Position numbers and translations under genes: made by a program. 49,253 nucleotides of DNA from Pseudarthrobacter phenanthrenivorans. Lineage in GTDB: Bacteria; Actinomycetota; Actinomycetes; Actinomycetales; Micrococcaceae. The DNA is taken from the NCBI RefSeq assembly GCF_000813845.1, contig NZ_JWTB01000049.1:1-49253 (forward strand). Direction: 5' to 3'. This document shows, one piece after another, positions 31,165-40,286 of this stretch. The stretch's first letter is position 1. Each line of letters opens with the position of its first letter. The notes beneath the pieces were generated by a model that saw nothing but the letters and a program-made list of their open reading frames with translations, was not told where the DNA came from and made no database searches.

Positions 31165-32553
31165 TCAGGCCCGGACCGCCTCAGCAGCGTGGTCGGCGGA
31201 GCGCACCGGCGTCTCCAGCCCCAGGTGCTCGCGAAGCGTGCTGCCCCGGTACTCCGTGGGGTACACGCCGCGTTCCTGCAGCTCCGGTACCAGGTGGTTC
31301 ACGATGTCGTCCAGGCCTGTCGGGATCAGCCACGGCGAAATGTTGAACCCGTCCACCGCGCCCACCCGGGCGTACTCGGCCAGCTGGTCCGCGACGGCGG
31401 TGTAGGAGCCGGTGAAGGTGGCATCGATGCGCGCGGTCTTCGAGGTGACAAACTGCCGGATGGACAGCCCCTTGTCCTTGGCCTCCGCCCGCCACTGGTC
31501 CGCCAGCTGCCGGGCCTTGGCGCCGTGGAAACCGCTGCCCCGGGTCTCAGACGTTTCCTCCACCACGGGATCGATCTCCGGCAGCGGGCCGTCCGGGTCG
31601 TAGGCCGAGAGCTCGCGGCCCCAGAACTGCTCCAGGTACGCGACGGCCTGCTGCGGGCCGATCTGCAGGCTCCGCACCCACTCCTTCTTCTCGGCAGCCT
31701 CCGCGGCGGTGGGAGCCAGGATGAACTCGCTGGCCGGCATGATCTGCACGGCGTTCGCCCCGCGGCCGGCGGCCACGGACCGCTCCACCAGGTCCTTCCG
31801 GAACTCCACGGCGTCGTCGAATTTGGGGTGGGCCGAGAAGATCACGTCCGCCTGCCGGGCGGCGAAGTTACGGCCCTCCGGCGAATCCCCGGCCTGGAAC
31901 AGCACCGGCCGGTACTGCGCGCTGCGCGGCAGCCGCGGCGTCACGTCCACCGTGTAGTGCTGGCCCTGATGAAGTACCCGGCGGGCCGGACCGTCCGGCG
32001 TCTCCCAGGAGTCCCAGATCCGCTTGGCGGTTTCCACGAAGGCCTCCGCATGCCTGTAGCGGTCCGCGTGGTCCAGGTAGCCGCCGCGGCGGAAGTTCGC
32101 CCCGGTCCAGGCGTTGTCCGTGGTCACGATGTTCCACGCGGCCCGGCCGCCCGAGATCAGGTCCAGCGAGGCCAGCCGGTGCGCCAGGTCCGCGGGGTCG
32201 TTGTACGTGGTGTTCTGGGTGGCCACCAGGCCGATGTTCCTGGTGACCGAGGCCAGGGCGGCGAGCATGGTCTGCGCGTCCGGCCGGCCCACCACATCCA
32301 GCGCGTGCGGGCGGCCAAGGTGCTCCCGCAGGCGCAGCCCCTCGCCCAGGAAGAATGCGGCGAAGAGTCCCCGCTCGGCGGTCTGGGCAATCCGGCGGAA
32401 CGATTCGAAGTCCGTCTGCGAGCCGGATTCGGCCGCCTTCCAGATGGTGCCGGAGTTGACGCCCTGGAAGAAGACACCAAACTGGATCTGCCCGCTGGGT
32501 TTGAAGACGCCCGGCTCGACGACGTCGGATTTAGCACGGCTGTGCTGTGTCAT
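31165..32553 (-). CDS. LLM class flavin-dependent monooxygenase, NtaA/SnaA/DszA type
   Basis: A 462-aa FMNH2-dependent monooxygenase of the NtaA/SnaA/DmoA group. Landmarks: FGVFFQGVNSGTIWKAAESG, AQTAERGLFAAFFLGEGLRL, SVTRNIGLVATQNTTYNDPA, SLDLISGGRAAWNIVTTDNA, and VLFQAGDSPEGRNFAARQAD. The group oxidises C-N or C-S bonds (nitrilotriacetate, dibenzothiophene sulfone, S-modified cysteine). The ATG at 32553 is 10 nt after the preceding gene. It is the last gene of a six-gene reverse operon with an amino-acid-type ABC transporter. Reduced flavin would come from a reductase elsewhere. Confidence 0.92.
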   Translation of the reverse strand: MTQHSRAKSDVVEPGVFKPSGQIQFGVFFQGVNSGTIWKAAESGSQTDFESFRRIAQTAERGLFAAFFLGEGLRLREHLGRPHALDVVGRPDAQTMLAALASVTRNIGLVATQNTTYNDPADLAHRLASLDLISGGRAAWNIVTTDNAWTGANFRRGGYLDHADRYRHAEAFVETAKRIWDSWETPDGPARRVLHQGQHYTVDVTPRLPRSAQYRPVLFQAGDSPEGRNFAARQADVIFSAHPKFDDAVEFRKDLVERSVAAGRGANAVQIMPASEFILAPTAAEAAEKKEWVRSLQIGPQQAVAYLEQFWGRELSAYDPDGPLPEIDPVVEETSETRGSGFHGAKARQLADQWRAEAKDKGLSIRQFVTSKTARIDATFTGSYTAVADQLAEYARVGAVDGFNISPWLIPTGLDDIVNHLVPELQERGVYPTEYRGSTLREHLGLETPVRSADHAAEAVRA

Positions 32554-32563
32554 GGTTTTCCCC

Positions 32564-33616
32564 TTACTTTCCGGCGCCGGCGGGTGCGGCGGCGGCGGTT
32601 GTGTAGCGGCTGGCCGGGCGGTCCAGGCCCAGCAGGTCGCGGAAGGTGCCGTCCTGCACCACCGGGCGGAGTGCCCCGCGGCGCCGCAGTTCCGGCAGCA
32701 CCAGCCTGCCCAGCTCCTCGAGCTCCGCAAAGAGCGACGCCGGGTGCAGCCGCACGCCGTCAGCCTCCTTCAGGAGGTCCGCAAGGAAGTCGGTGAGACC
32801 GGCTGCGGCGCCTGCGTAGGCCGCCCGGCCGCCGTCGAACGATGCATGGCGCGCCGCCGCAGACTGCCCCCGCGCGTCCAGCACGACATTGAGCTCGGCG
32901 ACCACCGCAACGCCGGCTCCCACCCGGGCACGCACATCACGGACCTCGGCCGCCAGCAGTTCCGCGGTGGGCGCGGACACCAGCACGGCGTCCACGGCCT
33001 CCACCGGAACCTCTCCCAGCAGGGACGCAGGAGCCAGCACGGGCAGCTGGCCCTGCAGCGGCCGCGGGATGATGGACGGCCCCTTCACGGAATAGCCCGG
33101 GCCGGTGAAACCGGCAGGCGTTTCAAAATCCGCATAGTGCAGCTTGTCCACGTCGATGTAGCGGCCGGTGGCAACATCGCGGATCACGGCATCGTCCTCC
33201 CAGGAGTCCCACAACCGGCGGGACACCTCGATGGACGCCGCGGCCTCCTGCCCCAGCGCCGCACCGGTAACAGAGGAACGCCCGACCGCAGCAGCGGCCT
33301 CCGGCGATTCCGCCGCCGTCACGATCCATCCCGCCCGGCCGCCGGACACGTAGTCCAGGCTGGCCAGCTGGGTGGAGATGTGGAACGGCTCCGTGTACAC
33401 CGTGTCCACCTCCGGGACCAGCGCAATGCTGCGCGTCACCGGCCCCGCGAAGGCCGCCCGCTGGAGCGCGTTGGGCCGGCCCGGAGCAGGTGCATCGGTG
33501 AACGTGGCGGCGTGGAAGCCCGCGGACTCGGCGGCCAGCACGGCCCGGGAAATACCGTCCCAGCCGGCGCCGTCAAGCTCGATGGCCAGGAAGCCCGGCC
33601 CTGCAAATGTACTCAC
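32564..33616 (-). CDS. LLM class flavin-dependent oxidoreductase (second, divergent)
   Basis: A 350-aa luciferase-like protein, shorter and more diverged than its neighbour. Recognisable parts: ISRAVLAAESAGFHAATFTD, VYTEPFHISTQLASLDYVSG, GRAGWIVTAA, and RLWDSWEDDAVIRD. It overlaps the DUF1684 gene by 4 nt. Two adjacent LLM proteins suggest either a two-step oxidation or one catalytic and one accessory subunit. The C-terminal half has unusual Ala richness, so catalytic ability should not be assumed. Confidence 0.85.
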   Translation of the reverse strand: MSTFAGPGFLAIELDGAGWDGISRAVLAAESAGFHAATFTDAPAPGRPNALQRAAFAGPVTRSIALVPEVDTVYTEPFHISTQLASLDYVSGGRAGWIVTAAESPEAAAAVGRSSVTGAALGQEAAASIEVSRRLWDSWEDDAVIRDVATGRYIDVDKLHYADFETPAGFTGPGYSVKGPSIIPRPLQGQLPVLAPASLLGEVPVEAVDAVLVSAPTAELLAAEVRDVRARVGAGVAVVAELNVVLDARGQSAAARHASFDGGRAAYAGAAAGLTDFLADLLKEADGVRLHPASLFAELEELGRLVLPELRRRGALRPVVQDGTFRDLLGLDRPASRYTTAAAAPAGAGK

Positions 33617-34449
33617 TGCTCATCCTGACGTTCGTAGGGAATCTTCTCGCCGGCTTCGATGGCCACGGGCAGCCGGTTTTCCGCCGGGGGCAGCGGGCAG
33701 GTGGCCAGGTCGGTGTAGGCGCACGGCAGGTTCACGGCGCGGTTGAAGTCCAGCAGCACGGATCCGTCCGCTGCCGGGACAACGGAGAGCGACCGGTTGG
33801 CCGCGTAGGTGGTTCTGCCGGAGGTCTGGTCCGTGAACAGCACGGACAGCGAGCCCGGGGCATGGCCGTTGAACGCGGTCAGCGCCAGGTCCTGGCCGGC
33901 CAGCGTGAAGCGGATCTCGCCCGGTGCCTCATACACATGCTGGATGCCTTCGACGGCGGCACCCACCGTTGTGGGCCGCGGCGCCGCGAACGGCACGAAG
34001 GTTCCGCGGACTGCGTAGGCCGCGTCCGGCGTGTAGGCGGGTGTGCCCTGGTAGTTCCGGAGCAGCGTATTCGCCGGGTGCCGCGGCCGCACGATGTACT
34101 CGCCGCCCCGCTTGGCCAGTTCAATGACGGTCTCGCCGGAGACCAGGTTGATGCCCCCGCGCTCCTCGATGGGGCCAAATTCGAGCGTGGCCCCGGCAGC
34201 GGTGTTCAACTCCCTGCCGTCCCGCTGCAGGCTTTCACCCGCCGCCAAAACGACGCGGACGACGTCGGCCTCCACGCTCCAGGTGCCCGGCGCGCCATCC
34301 AGCCGGGCGGGGTCGCTGCCCAGCCAGTGCAGGTGTGTCACCGCCAGGAAACCCTGCGGGTGGGCGCGCTGCCGTTCGTGGGCGGCATGCCATTCCTGCC
34401 AGTCTGCGTCGAAGGATTCGAGGGCGGTTTCGGTGTGTACGGCGTTCAT
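33613..34449 (-). CDS. DUF1684 domain-containing protein
   Basis: A 278-aa DUF1684 protein: DWQEWHAAHERQRAHPQGFL at the start, AVTHLHWLGSDPARLDGAPG, and near the C-terminus VLLDFNRAVNLPCAYTDLAT and CPLPPAENRLPVAIEAGEK, the usual conserved end. The biochemical role of the family is not known to me. It overlaps the ABC binding-protein gene by 4 nt and the next LLM gene by 4 nt, which ties it to this pathway. Confidence 0.88.
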   Translation of the reverse strand: MNAVHTETALESFDADWQEWHAAHERQRAHPQGFLAVTHLHWLGSDPARLDGAPGTWSVEADVVRVVLAAGESLQRDGRELNTAAGATLEFGPIEERGGINLVSGETVIELAKRGGEYIVRPRHPANTLLRNYQGTPAYTPDAAYAVRGTFVPFAAPRPTTVGAAVEGIQHVYEAPGEIRFTLAGQDLALTAFNGHAPGSLSVLFTDQTSGRTTYAANRSLSVVPAADGSVLLDFNRAVNLPCAYTDLATCPLPPAENRLPVAIEAGEKIPYERQDEQ

Positions 34450-35507
34450 GATGCCTTTCCGGACGGCGTGGCTGAGGGGGTGGCCTGGGTGGCCGCGAAG
34501 TTTTCCGCTGTGATGGTTTTGGATTCCGGCAGGGCTTCCTCGGACAGGCCCCAGCGTTCCAGGACCTTCCCGTAGGAGCCGTCCTGGATGACCTCGTTCA
34601 GCGCCTCGGAGATCACCGGTGCCAGCCCGTTGCCGCGCAGCGTGGTGGCGGCCACCAGGGTCTCGGACGGCCAGCCGGCGTTGACCTTGCCCACCACTTT
34701 CAGGTCGTCACGGGTATTTTCGCGGTACACGGTGGACGGGTACGGAGCGATATTCAGGTCCGTCCGGCCGGAGGACAGCGCCAGGATGGTGTCGGCGTCG
34801 GACGAGTAGTACTGCAGCGTGGCCGGTGCCTTGCCCTTGGCCTCCAGTTCCTTGTTCCAGGCCAGCAGGATCTTTTCCTGGTTGGTGCCGGACCCCACGG
34901 ACACCTTCAGGCCGGAGATGTCGTCCGCACCCTTGATCTCATAACTGGACGACTTCTTGGCCTCGAACCCCATGTACGCGGCCCGGTAGCTGGCGAAGTC
35001 GAACAGCTTCACCCGGTCCTTGTTCACGCCCACGTTGGAGAACACGGCCTCGAAGTCGCCGGACTGGGTCTTCAGCGGCCAGTTCTCCCAGGACGTGACC
35101 TGGACATCCAGCTCCAGGCCCAGCTTGTCCGCCACCAGCTGGGCGATGTCCAACTCCGAGCCGATGGGCGTCTTGTCGTCCGTGGCGTGGAAGGACAGCG
35201 GGATGGACCCGGCGGTGGTGGCCACGGTCAGCTTGCCGTCCTTGCTGATCAGGGCGGGGACCTTGGCGGCGAGCGCCGCGTCCTTTTCCGCCCGGATCCG
35301 CTGCTGGTCCGGGGAGGTGTTGTACACCACGCCGTTGCGGGCCGCCGTCGTCTGCGCTGCCCCGCTGGGGTTGCCTGCGGCGGACGCGCCGGGATCGGCG
35401 CAGCCGGCGAGCGCGGCGGAGCCGAAGAGTGCCGTGCCAAGAAGGACGACGGCGGGAAGCACCGGGAGTGCGGGGCTGCGGCGGGGGCCGCGGGTTGGGA
35501 AAGCCAT
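34446..35507 (-). CDS. ABC transporter substrate-binding lipoprotein, amino-acid type
   Basis: A 353-aa family-3 binding protein. Signal peptide with lipobox around AALAGC, then a long linker. The ligand-binding domain has GKLTVATTAGSIPLSFHATD, IGSELDIAQLVADKLGLELD, DFEAVFSNVGVNKDRVKLFD and LKVSVGSGTNQEKILL. Partner of the ATPase at 35519 and the permease at 36337; the three match the polar-amino-acid/cystine importer set. The start at 35507 gives a normal signal peptide. Confidence 0.92.
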   Translation of the reverse strand: MAFPTRGPRRSPALPVLPAVVLLGTALFGSAALAGCADPGASAAGNPSGAAQTTAARNGVVYNTSPDQQRIRAEKDAALAAKVPALISKDGKLTVATTAGSIPLSFHATDDKTPIGSELDIAQLVADKLGLELDVQVTSWENWPLKTQSGDFEAVFSNVGVNKDRVKLFDFASYRAAYMGFEAKKSSSYEIKGADDISGLKVSVGSGTNQEKILLAWNKELEAKGKAPATLQYYSSDADTILALSSGRTDLNIAPYPSTVYRENTRDDLKVVGKVNAGWPSETLVAATTLRGNGLAPVISEALNEVIQDGSYGKVLERWGLSEEALPESKTITAENFAATQATPSATPSGKAS

Positions 35508-35518
35508 GGGGTGGTCCT

Positions 35519-36337
35519 TTAGATGTTGAAGGCCGGTTCGAGCACCTTGGAGAAGAAGCTCCGGGTGCGGGGTTCCTGCGGGTTGCTGAAGATCTGCTGC
35601 GGGGTGGCCTGTTCCACGATCTGGCCCTGGTCCATGAACACCACCGTGTCCGCCACGTCGCGGGCGAAACCCATCTCGTGGGTGACGATGATCAGGGTGG
35701 TGCCGGACGTGGCGAGTTCGCGGATGACGTCCAGCACCTCGTTGACCAGCTCCGGGTCCAGCGCGGACGTCGGCTCGTCGAACAGCAGGATCTTGGGGTC
35801 CAGGGCCAGGGCGCGGGCGATTGCCACGCGCTGCTGCTGGCCGCCGGAGAGCTGGCGGGGGTAGGCGTCGGCACGGTCCTTGAGCCCCACCCGGTCCAGG
35901 AGTTCCAGGCCGCGGCGGCGGGCCTCCTCCTTGGAGCGGCGCGCCTTGCCGGGCTGGTGCGCTACCACCGGGGCTTCGGCCACGTTCTCCAGCGCGGTGA
36001 GGTGCGGGAACAGGTTGAAGTTCTGGAACACCATGCCGATTTCGGTGCGCTGCTTCAGGATCTCCTTTTCGCGCAGCTCGTGGAGGCGGTCGCCGCGGAC
36101 CTCGTAGCCCACCAGCTTGCCGTCGATGGCGATGTGGCCGCCGTCCACCTTTTCCAGGTGGTTGATGGTGCGCAGCAGGGTGGACTTGCCGGAGCCGGAG
36201 GGGCCCACGATCACGGCCACTCCCCCGGGTTCCACCGTGAGGCTGACGCCTTTGAGGACTTCCGTTGCGCCGAAGGACTTGCGGACGCCGGTGATTTCCA
36301 CCAGGCCGCGGGTGGCGGCGGTGAGTGTTGCAGTCAT
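35519..36337 (-). CDS. ABC transporter ATPase, polar amino acid type
   Basis: A 272-aa ATPase: Walker A GPSGSGKST, Q-loop GMVFQNFNLFPHLTALENV, signature LSGGQQQR, Walker B ILLFDEPTSALDPE, H-loop IIVTHEMGFARD. This is the GlnQ/TcyC pattern. An insertion near HQPGKARRSKEEARRR is longer than usual. Its ATG overlaps the TAA of the permease (TAATG), so translation is coupled. Confidence 0.94.
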   Translation of the reverse strand: MTATLTAATRGLVEITGVRKSFGATEVLKGVSLTVEPGGVAVIVGPSGSGKSTLLRTINHLEKVDGGHIAIDGKLVGYEVRGDRLHELREKEILKQRTEIGMVFQNFNLFPHLTALENVAEAPVVAHQPGKARRSKEEARRRGLELLDRVGLKDRADAYPRQLSGGQQQRVAIARALALDPKILLFDEPTSALDPELVNEVLDVIRELATSGTTLIIVTHEMGFARDVADTVVFMDQGQIVEQATPQQIFSNPQEPRTRSFFSKVLEPAFNI

Positions 36338-37368
36338 TAGATGTTCCTCCGGGTGGGGACTGCCGCATGGGTGGCGAAGAATTTGCGGGCCTTCTGCAGG
36401 GGCGTCAACGGCAGGTTCCGCACCGCGCCCTTGGAGTAGTGCCGTTCGATGTAGTACTGGAAGACGCTCAGCACCGAGGTGATCACGATGTACCAGAGCG
36501 TTGCCACCAGCAGCAGCGGCAGGACCTGCTGGGTGCGGTTGTAGATGACCTGCACGGTGTAGAACAGCTCCGAGTAGGCCAGCACGTAGACGATCGAGGT
36601 GCCCTTGACCAGGCCGATGATCTCGTTGAACGCGGTGGGCAGGATGGCGCGCATCGCCTGCGGCAGCACAATCCTGGTGGAGCGGCGCCACGCCGGGATG
36701 CCCAGCGCCGCCGCTGCCTCCAGCTGCCCCTGGTCAACGGAAAGGATGCCACCGCGGATGATCTCGGCCGAATAGGCGGCCTGGTTCAGGGTGAGGCCCA
36801 GCACTGCTGCCGCGAACTGGCTGATCAGTGTTGTGGTCTGCACCTCGAAGAACCGGACATCGGTGAATGGGATTCCCAGGCTGATCTTCTCGTACAGGTA
36901 GCCCAGGTTGTACCAAAGGAGCATCTGCACCAGCAGCGGCGTGGACCGGAAGACCCAGGAGAACGTCCAGGACACCGAGACCAGCAGCGGCGACGCGGAG
37001 AGCCGCATCAGGGCCAGGATGAAGCCGAGCACGAACCCGAGGATGCCGGAAATCGCGGTCAGCTTTAGGGTTTCCACCAACCCCTTGACCACGGACTGGG
37101 CGGTGAACCACTGGGCCACCACACCCCACTCCCACCGGGGGTTGGTGGCCAGCGACCAGGCCACGGCAAGGACGCCGAGCGCGACGACGGCAGTGCCCAC
37201 CCAGCGCCACGGATGCTTGGCCGCCACCACCCGGTAGGAGGAATAGTCGGCGGGGATCCGCGCCGAAGCGCCGGGTCCGGCCGGCGGTACGGCGGTCTCT
37301 TCCGGCTGCGCCTGAACCTGTACCGGTTGCGGCTGCCGTGACTGCGCCACCCTGGTTGCTGAACTCAT
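36337..37368 (-). CDS. ABC transporter permease, polar amino acid type
   Basis: A 343-aa permease with a Pro/Gln/Ala-rich cytosolic tail of about 45 residues, then a membrane domain: VKGLVETLKLTAISGILGFV, FRSTPLLVQMLLWYNLGYLY, and the coupling motif EAAAALGIPAWRRSTRIVLP. This is the HisM/GlnP type. GAGGTGG lies upstream of the ATG. First gene of the reverse operon, under the promoter at 37469-37498. Confidence 0.93.
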   Translation of the reverse strand: MSSATRVAQSRQPQPVQVQAQPEETAVPPAGPGASARIPADYSSYRVVAAKHPWRWVGTAVVALGVLAVAWSLATNPRWEWGVVAQWFTAQSVVKGLVETLKLTAISGILGFVLGFILALMRLSASPLLVSVSWTFSWVFRSTPLLVQMLLWYNLGYLYEKISLGIPFTDVRFFEVQTTTLISQFAAAVLGLTLNQAAYSAEIIRGGILSVDQGQLEAAAALGIPAWRRSTRIVLPQAMRAILPTAFNEIIGLVKGTSIVYVLAYSELFYTVQVIYNRTQQVLPLLLVATLWYIVITSVLSVFQYYIERHYSKGAVRNLPLTPLQKARKFFATHAAVPTRRNI

Positions 37369-37468
37369 GCGCCACCTCACTTCTCTTGCTCGTCGTTGTC
37401 GGGCCGCGGCCCTGGTCCTGCAGGCCGTTGCCCCTGGTCCGGGCCCTTTCGGCCGGTTGCTGGCTGCA

Positions 37469-37498
37469 AATCTAGGACCGGCCGGAACGGGCCAGCAA
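37469..37498 (-). promoter_or_regulatory. Promoter of the amino-acid ABC/LLM operon
   Basis: On the reverse strand TTGCTG (37498-37493), an 18-nt spacer and TAGATT (37474-37469) form a fair promoter, giving a leader of about 95 nt. The rest of the 326-bp divergent gap includes a palindromic CGTTAACG (37581-37588) between two GTGAC repeats, a possible regulator site, and TAGCAT near 37627, a possible -10 for the forward gene. Confidence 0.45.
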
Positions 37499-37694
37499 GG
37501 CGCCGGGTTGCAATACTTCACGGGGCTTCGCACGGCGTCATGAGTCGGTTTTTTGCGTCCTTTAACCTGGCGTGACGCGGCGTTAACGGCCGTGACCAGG
37601 CGCTCGACCGACGTCGCGGCCGCTGCCTAGCATGGGCACTCCGGCGGCCGCTTCCGCGCCGTCCCTGCAGACCAAACGCCCGTCAGGAGTTCCC

Positions 37695-39653
37695 ATGCCA
37701 GCCACCATCCCGGCCATCGTCTTCATAGGCGGCGGACCGCGCACGGCGGGCGTGCTGGAACGGATCGCGGCCAACCGGCCGGAGGTGTTCGCCGGCCCGC
37801 TGCAGATCCACGTGGTGGAACCGCACGTCCCGGGGTCGGGCCGCATCTGGCGGTACGACCAGGATCCCGGCCTCCTGCTGAACTCCATGGCGGCGGACAT
37901 CACCATGTTCACCGATGATTCCGTGGACTGCGAAGGTCCTGCCGCGTCCGGTCCCGGGCTCGCCGAGTGGGCCGCGGGCGTCCTGGACGGGTCCATCATC
38001 GACGTTCCGGACTTTCCCCGGCAGCTGTGGGACCAGCTGCGGTCCCTGACCGGCGCCACCTTTCCCACCCGCCGGCTGCAAAGCCAGTACCTCGAATGGT
38101 TCTTCCGCCGCGCTGCGAGGTCGCTTGGCCGCAGCGTGACGGTCCACCGCACCACGGCAGTGGGCATTACGGAACTGGCGGACGGCGGCCACGCGGTTGG
38201 GCTGGCCAACGGCCGCACCCTGCACGCGGACATCGTGGTGGCTGCGCTGGGGCACACGGACTCCCGCCCGGACGCCGCCTCCGCCCGCTTTTCGGGCTTT
38301 GCTGCCCGCCACGGCGGCTACCACGCGGCACCCAGCTACACCACCGACGTCGACTACTCCGCCATCGCCCCCGGCCAGGACGTGATCGTCGCCGGGATGG
38401 GCCTGGCGTTCGTTGACTTGCTGGTCCTCCTCATGGAGGGCCGCGGCGGCAGGTTCCAGGAAACGGCCGACGGCGGGCTGCGCTACCTTCCGTCCGGACG
38501 GGAACCACGGCTGTGGGCCGGGTCGCGGCGGGGCGTTCCATACCACTCGAAGATTTCAGCGTCCCTGCGCGGGCAGGCGCCGGGGCCGCTGCAGTTCTTC
38601 ACCGCTGCGGCGGTGCAGGCCCTGCTGGAGCAGCACGGCGAGCTGGACTTCCACCAGCACCTGTGGCCGCTCATTGCCAAGGAAGCCGGGCACTACTACT
38701 ACCGCGAAATCCTTACCGGCAGCCCCGAACGGGCCGCCATGGACTGGGACGAGTTCGCGGCCCGCTACGCGGGGCTGGACTGGTACAGCCCCGGCCGCGC
38801 CGGCCTGGTTGCCGCCGCCGTCCCGGACCCCGCCCTGCACCTTGACCTCGAACGGCTGGACCGGCCCTTCGATGACGTCCACTTTGCCGGCCACGGGGAC
38901 GTGCAGGAGGCCGTTGCTGCCTACATCGGGGATGACCTGCGGTTGCGGGACAGCCCGGACCACCCGGAAACCCTGTCCCTGTTCCTGGCCCTGCTGCACG
39001 TCTACATGGAAGTGGGGCGGGTGGTCCCGCCGGAGCGGCTGAACGCCCGGTCGCAGCAGGTCATCCACGGCTGGTGGCACGGCTTCTTCAGTTTCGTGGA
39101 CTCCGGTCCGCCGCCTCACCGGCTCCGCCAGATGCTCGCACTGCACCGGGCGGGACTGCTGCAGTTCCTGGGCCCGGGCCTGCAGGTGTCCACGGACGAA
39201 GCCACCGGGACTTTCCTGGCCACGTCTTCGCAGTCCGGTGTTTCGGTTTCCGCCACCGCGCTGATCGAGGCGCGGCTGCCCTCCACCTCGGTGGCCCGCA
39301 GCCTCAATCCCGTGCTCGCCTCGCTTTACAGCAGCGGGCTGGGCAGTGAGCAGCAGCTCCTGACCGCCGACGGCATCCACTCCACCGGGAAGCTGCTGGT
39401 CTCGGCCCGGCACCAGCTGGTGGGGGCGGACGGGGATCCCCGGCCCACCCTCTTCGGCGTCGGTCCCGGAACGTCCGGCTGGGGTGCCGGAGCGTTCGCC
39501 AGGCCCAACACCAACGCCGCACCGTTCCGGGAAAACGACGCCCTGGCCCGGACCCTCCTTGGCGTTGCCAGGGATTTGCACGGCCAGGCTCCCCCTGCCC
39601 CGTCTGCAGGGGCAAGAATTACACCAGAACCAGCCGCCGCCGGAAAGAACTGA
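37695..39653 (+). CDS. FAD/NAD(P)-binding protein
   Basis: A 652-aa protein opening with IPAIVFIGGGPRTAGVLERI, a dinucleotide-binding motif of the PF13454 type (FAD-NAD(P)-binding). VVEPHVPGSGRIWRYDQDP follows, then GQDVIVAGMGLAFVDLLVLL, a second Rossmann-like motif, and near the end FGVGPGTSGWGAGAFARPNT. It resembles flavin-dependent N-hydroxylase-like oxidoreductases. Start at ATG 37695 with CAGGAG upstream. It is divergent from the monooxygenase operon and is followed at once by a GNAT gene, so it probably belongs to the same pathway. Confidence 0.85.
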   Translation: MPATIPAIVFIGGGPRTAGVLERIAANRPEVFAGPLQIHVVEPHVPGSGRIWRYDQDPGLLLNSMAADITMFTDDSVDCEGPAASGPGLAEWAAGVLDGSIIDVPDFPRQLWDQLRSLTGATFPTRRLQSQYLEWFFRRAARSLGRSVTVHRTTAVGITELADGGHAVGLANGRTLHADIVVAALGHTDSRPDAASARFSGFAARHGGYHAAPSYTTDVDYSAIAPGQDVIVAGMGLAFVDLLVLLMEGRGGRFQETADGGLRYLPSGREPRLWAGSRRGVPYHSKISASLRGQAPGPLQFFTAAAVQALLEQHGELDFHQHLWPLIAKEAGHYYYREILTGSPERAAMDWDEFAARYAGLDWYSPGRAGLVAAAVPDPALHLDLERLDRPFDDVHFAGHGDVQEAVAAYIGDDLRLRDSPDHPETLSLFLALLHVYMEVGRVVPPERLNARSQQVIHGWWHGFFSFVDSGPPPHRLRQMLALHRAGLLQFLGPGLQVSTDEATGTFLATSSQSGVSVSATALIEARLPSTSVARSLNPVLASLYSSGLGSEQQLLTADGIHSTGKLLVSARHQLVGADGDPRPTLFGVGPGTSGWGAGAFARPNTNAAPFRENDALARTLLGVARDLHGQAPPAPSAGARITPEPAAAGKN

Positions 39654-39673
39654 CCAATGACAAGGAATGACCA

Positions 39674-40213
39674 GTGACCGCAGCACCTGGCCTCAAGCCC
39701 CACGACGTCAAGCCCAGCCCCCTCGATCCCGCCCGCCTCACGGTCCTTGCCCTGCCCATGCACGATCCGCGTGTCCGGCCGCTCCTGGACGAACTCGCCG
39801 TCGAGTATGACACCCGCTACGGGGACCTGTTCGGGCGCTCCGCTGCCGCGGAGGAACTGAACCGCTATCCGGCCGAGGAGTTCGAGGAACCGCACGGCGC
39901 CCTGCTGATCATCCAGGAGGATGGTGCGTCGATCGCGGGCGGCGCGTTTCGCCGCTATGACGACACCACCGCGGAACTGAAGCGGATCTGGACGCACTCC
40001 GCCCACCGCCGTCGGGGACTGGGCCGGCTGGTCCTGGCCGAGCTGGAAGCCCTGGCGGCCGCCCGCGGGTACACCCGGCTGTACCTCACCACCGGGCCGC
40101 GGCAGCCTGAGGCCAGGCACCTCTACCTGAACAGCGGCTACCAGGCCCGGTTCGATCTCGACGCCGACCCCGAGACCATCGGACCACTGGCCTTCACCAA
40201 GGACCTTCCTTAG
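39674..40213 (+). CDS. GNAT family N-acetyltransferase
   Basis: A 179-aa acetyl-CoA-dependent N-acetyltransferase. The acetyl-CoA-binding motif is RRRGLGRLVLAEL, preceded by ELKRIWTHSAHR and followed by YLTTGPRQPEARHLYLNSGY. Start GTG at 39674 with AAGGA upstream; 20 nt after the FAD protein. In Bacillus yxe and ytm operons a GNAT acetylates S-modified cysteine before an LLM enzyme cleaves it; the same role is plausible here. Confidence 0.9.
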   Translation: MTAAPGLKPHDVKPSPLDPARLTVLALPMHDPRVRPLLDELAVEYDTRYGDLFGRSAAAEELNRYPAEEFEEPHGALLIIQEDGASIAGGAFRRYDDTTAELKRIWTHSAHRRRGLGRLVLAELEALAAARGYTRLYLTTGPRQPEARHLYLNSGYQARFDLDADPETIGPLAFTKDLP

Positions 40214-40274
40214 GCCGCTGCGGGACTGACCCCCGTTCCGGCCGGGCATCGCCCCATCCGGGCAAACCCACCGC

Positions 40275-40280
40275 TATGCT
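40275..40280 (+). promoter_or_regulatory. -10 box of a probably leaderless HerA-like transcript
   Basis: TATGCT ends 6 nt before the ATG at 40287 and there is no ribosome site in between, so transcription should begin at or next to the start codon. The -35 region is weak. Confidence 0.5.
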
Positions 40281-40286
40281 GGCGCC

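Noticed and set aside
33953..33976. GACGGCGGCACCCACCG resembling the left half of the dispersed palindrome
   Set aside because: It lies within the DUF1684 coding sequence and lacks the complementary right arm.
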